64,000 nucleotides of DNA, taken from Serripes groenlandicus. Its lineage: Eukaryota > Mollusca > Bivalvia > Cardiida > Cardiidae. The notes under the pieces were generated by a model that saw only the letters and a program-made list of their open reading frames with translations, did no database searches and was not told the DNA's origin. Of the stretch, positions 62,772 to 64,000 are shown piece by piece. Where the stretch lies: assembly GCA_031761405.1 (NCBI GenBank), contig JASEVX010000011.1, positions 29,800,629-29,864,628 on the forward strand, given 5' to 3'. Positions within the stretch are counted from its first letter, which is position 1; each line of letters begins with the position of its first letter. The translations under genes were made by a program, and so were the position numbers.

Positions 62772-63002
62772 CCACTAGATTGCAAAAAGTGAACATCTTA
62801 TCAGCTTATGTGCAATTACTCATTGCCAGTGCATGATCTGGTTCTTAACTGATTGCAAAAGTCCAAAAGGTCAACTTCTGTGACTATGATGTACGACTGG
62901 CTCAAAATGTTAACTTATAGTTTACCAGTTCGGCCGGGCCTTCTATTTTCTTCTGTTAAACATGTTTTGTCTTTCCATTAAATGTCTTGAATTTAGAATA
63001 GT

Positions 63003-63080
63003 TTAACCCTTTCTCAAATAAAGACGTGATGCGTCTGCAGCAAACAATTCCTTGGCAATGTTTTCAACTCAATTCATTAA
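63003..63080 (-). mobile_element. TTAA-A MITE left fragment, fused
   Basis: TTAACCCTTTCTCAAATAAA, CTGCAGCAAACAATTCC; cut at AATTCATTAA, which is the TTAA of the next copy. Confidence 0.7.
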
Positions 63081-63309
63081 CCCTTTCCCTCATATAGACG
63101 CTTTCTGACGCCCCTGCAGCAGACGGCTTTTTGAAAACATAATAGCGACAAAAGAAGAAATTGCTCAAAACAAGCAATTTCTCCTTTTGACACAATGTTT
63201 TCCACTTTATGTCATAGGTTATCCATTCAATTCAAGAGATTTTCTATTTTTTTATAGAATATGTTCAAAGTCGTCTGCTGCAGAATTGTCGTATCAGGGA
63301 AAGGGTTAA
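63077..63309 (-). mobile_element. TTAA-A MITE, canonical
   Basis: Complete; stem TTGCTC-AAAAC-AAGCAA with one mismatch; a right-half scrap follows at 63327-63399. Confidence 0.9.
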
Positions 63310-63507
63310 TTAAACTCATTCATGGAGGTTTTTCACTTTATTGCCAAGATACTATGAAAGTAAATTGCTGAAGATTTTTTGTATGTGGGAAAGGGTTAAA
63401 AATAGCATAATATCATGACATAAAGGTAATAGATACAATCTTATTATAGTCTTAATAAGACATTTTGCTTTGATCATTTCACAAAAAATTATTCATTCAT
63501 TGTAACA

Positions 63508-63735
63508 TTAACCCTTTGCCTCATACCACAATTCTGCAGCAGACGACTTTGAACATATTTTGTCAAAAAACAGAAAATCTCTATAATTGAATGGACACTA
63601 TGACTAAAAGTGGAGAACATTGTGGCAAAAGGAGAAATTGCACGTTTCGTGCAATTTCTTCTTTTGTCACTATGTTTTCAAAAAGCCGTCTGCTACAGAG
63701 GCGTCAGAAAGCTTCTATATAAGGGAAAGGGTTAA
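63508..63735 (+). mobile_element. TTAA-A MITE, canonical
   Basis: Complete, stem TTGCAC-GTTTC-GTGCAA. Confidence 0.9.
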
Positions 63736-63808
63736 ACATTTGAACCATTGTGACACATTTTCAGTAATCTCCAATACACTGTATTGTTTACAAACGACTT
63801 TGCTCTAG

Positions 63809-64000
63809 TTAACCCTTTCTGAGCTGCATTTTGACACATCTGTAGCAGACATGTTATTTTTCAAAAAGATTACAGATGCCTATATATAGAGCAGATGACG
63901 TTTGAAAACAGTGTGACATAAGGAGAAATTACTCAAAACAAGCAATTTCAATTTTTGCTACAATGTTTTCAACTCTTTTCAGTAATAATTGTAACATTCA
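63809..64000 (-). mobile_element. TTAA-A MITE, runs off the window
   Basis: TTAACCCTTTCTGAGCTGCA, GTAGCAGACATGTT, a second CAGATGACGTTTGAAAAC and hairpin ATTACTC-AAAAC-AAGCAATTT; no right end before the window stops. Confidence 0.65.

Overview
The window looks like repeat-saturated, AT-rich nuclear DNA of a metazoan, most likely a bivalve mollusc. The reasons are a single intron-split TRIM-NHL gene in 64 kb, tRNA-headed SINEs with TCAA/AAAC-type tails, a short interstitial TTAGGG tract and very dense short inverted-repeat elements; 'bivalve' is my inference from repeat style, not a database result. There are no operons, RBSs, CRISPR arrays, rRNAs or free-standing tRNA genes. Two runs of exactly 200 N (32303-32502 and 55078-55277) are placeholder assembly gaps, each beside tandem repeats.

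Gene content: the only supported protein-coding gene lies on the minus strand. A RING exon (61530-61755) splices over a 4.7 kb repeat-filled intron to a long exon (56846 down to the gap at 55278) coding B-box, coiled coil, filamin repeat and the first NHL blades. The phases join exactly. The 3' end of the gene is lost in the gap; a CA/TG microsatellite and repeats follow instead of the remaining blades.

Mobile DNA: the dominant component is a roughly 230 bp non-autonomous element, here called TTAA-A (ends TTAACCCTTTCCC...GGGAAAGGGTTAA, subterminal CTGCAGCAGACGAC, central hairpin AGAAATTGCTC/GAGCAATTTCT). About 60 full or broken copies are present, often chained end to end and sharing one TTAA; TTAA targets and CCC ends suggest a piggyBac-type MITE. 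'+' is the orientation that reads ACAATTCTGCAGCAGACGACTT after the left end. Other families are TTAA-B (ends TTAACTCTTTCAGCGCC), TTAA-C (ends TTAACCCATTACTTCACA), TA-MITE (ends TCGAGGGCTTGGCG, TA targets), IR-G (ends GAGCCGTCCCGCGAGAAAAC), two hAT-like elements, fold-back elements, a 739 bp TIR element, and repeats ending in a GGGCCATCATGGCCC-type hairpin plus TCTTG. Three tRNA-derived SINEs recur: SINE-A (tail TCAATCAA), SINE-B (tail AAACAAAC) and SINE-C (head GCGTCCGCCT...GGGTTCGATCCC).

Tandem arrays by position: 49 bp unit (about 4490-5260), 28 bp unit (7910-8500), 34 bp satellite with higher-order structure (11055-13070), four diverged 275 bp units (14885-16440) split by two insertions, 23 bp unit (20193-20606), and a 79 bp satellite (50038-53917) that is an internal expansion of one SINE-C copy. 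A near-perfect 202 bp-arm palindrome lies at 46597-47092. Layering of insertions (TA-MITE in TTAA-A, hAT-like in TTAA-A, SINE-B in SINE-A, TTAA-A in SINE-C) gives a readable relative chronology.
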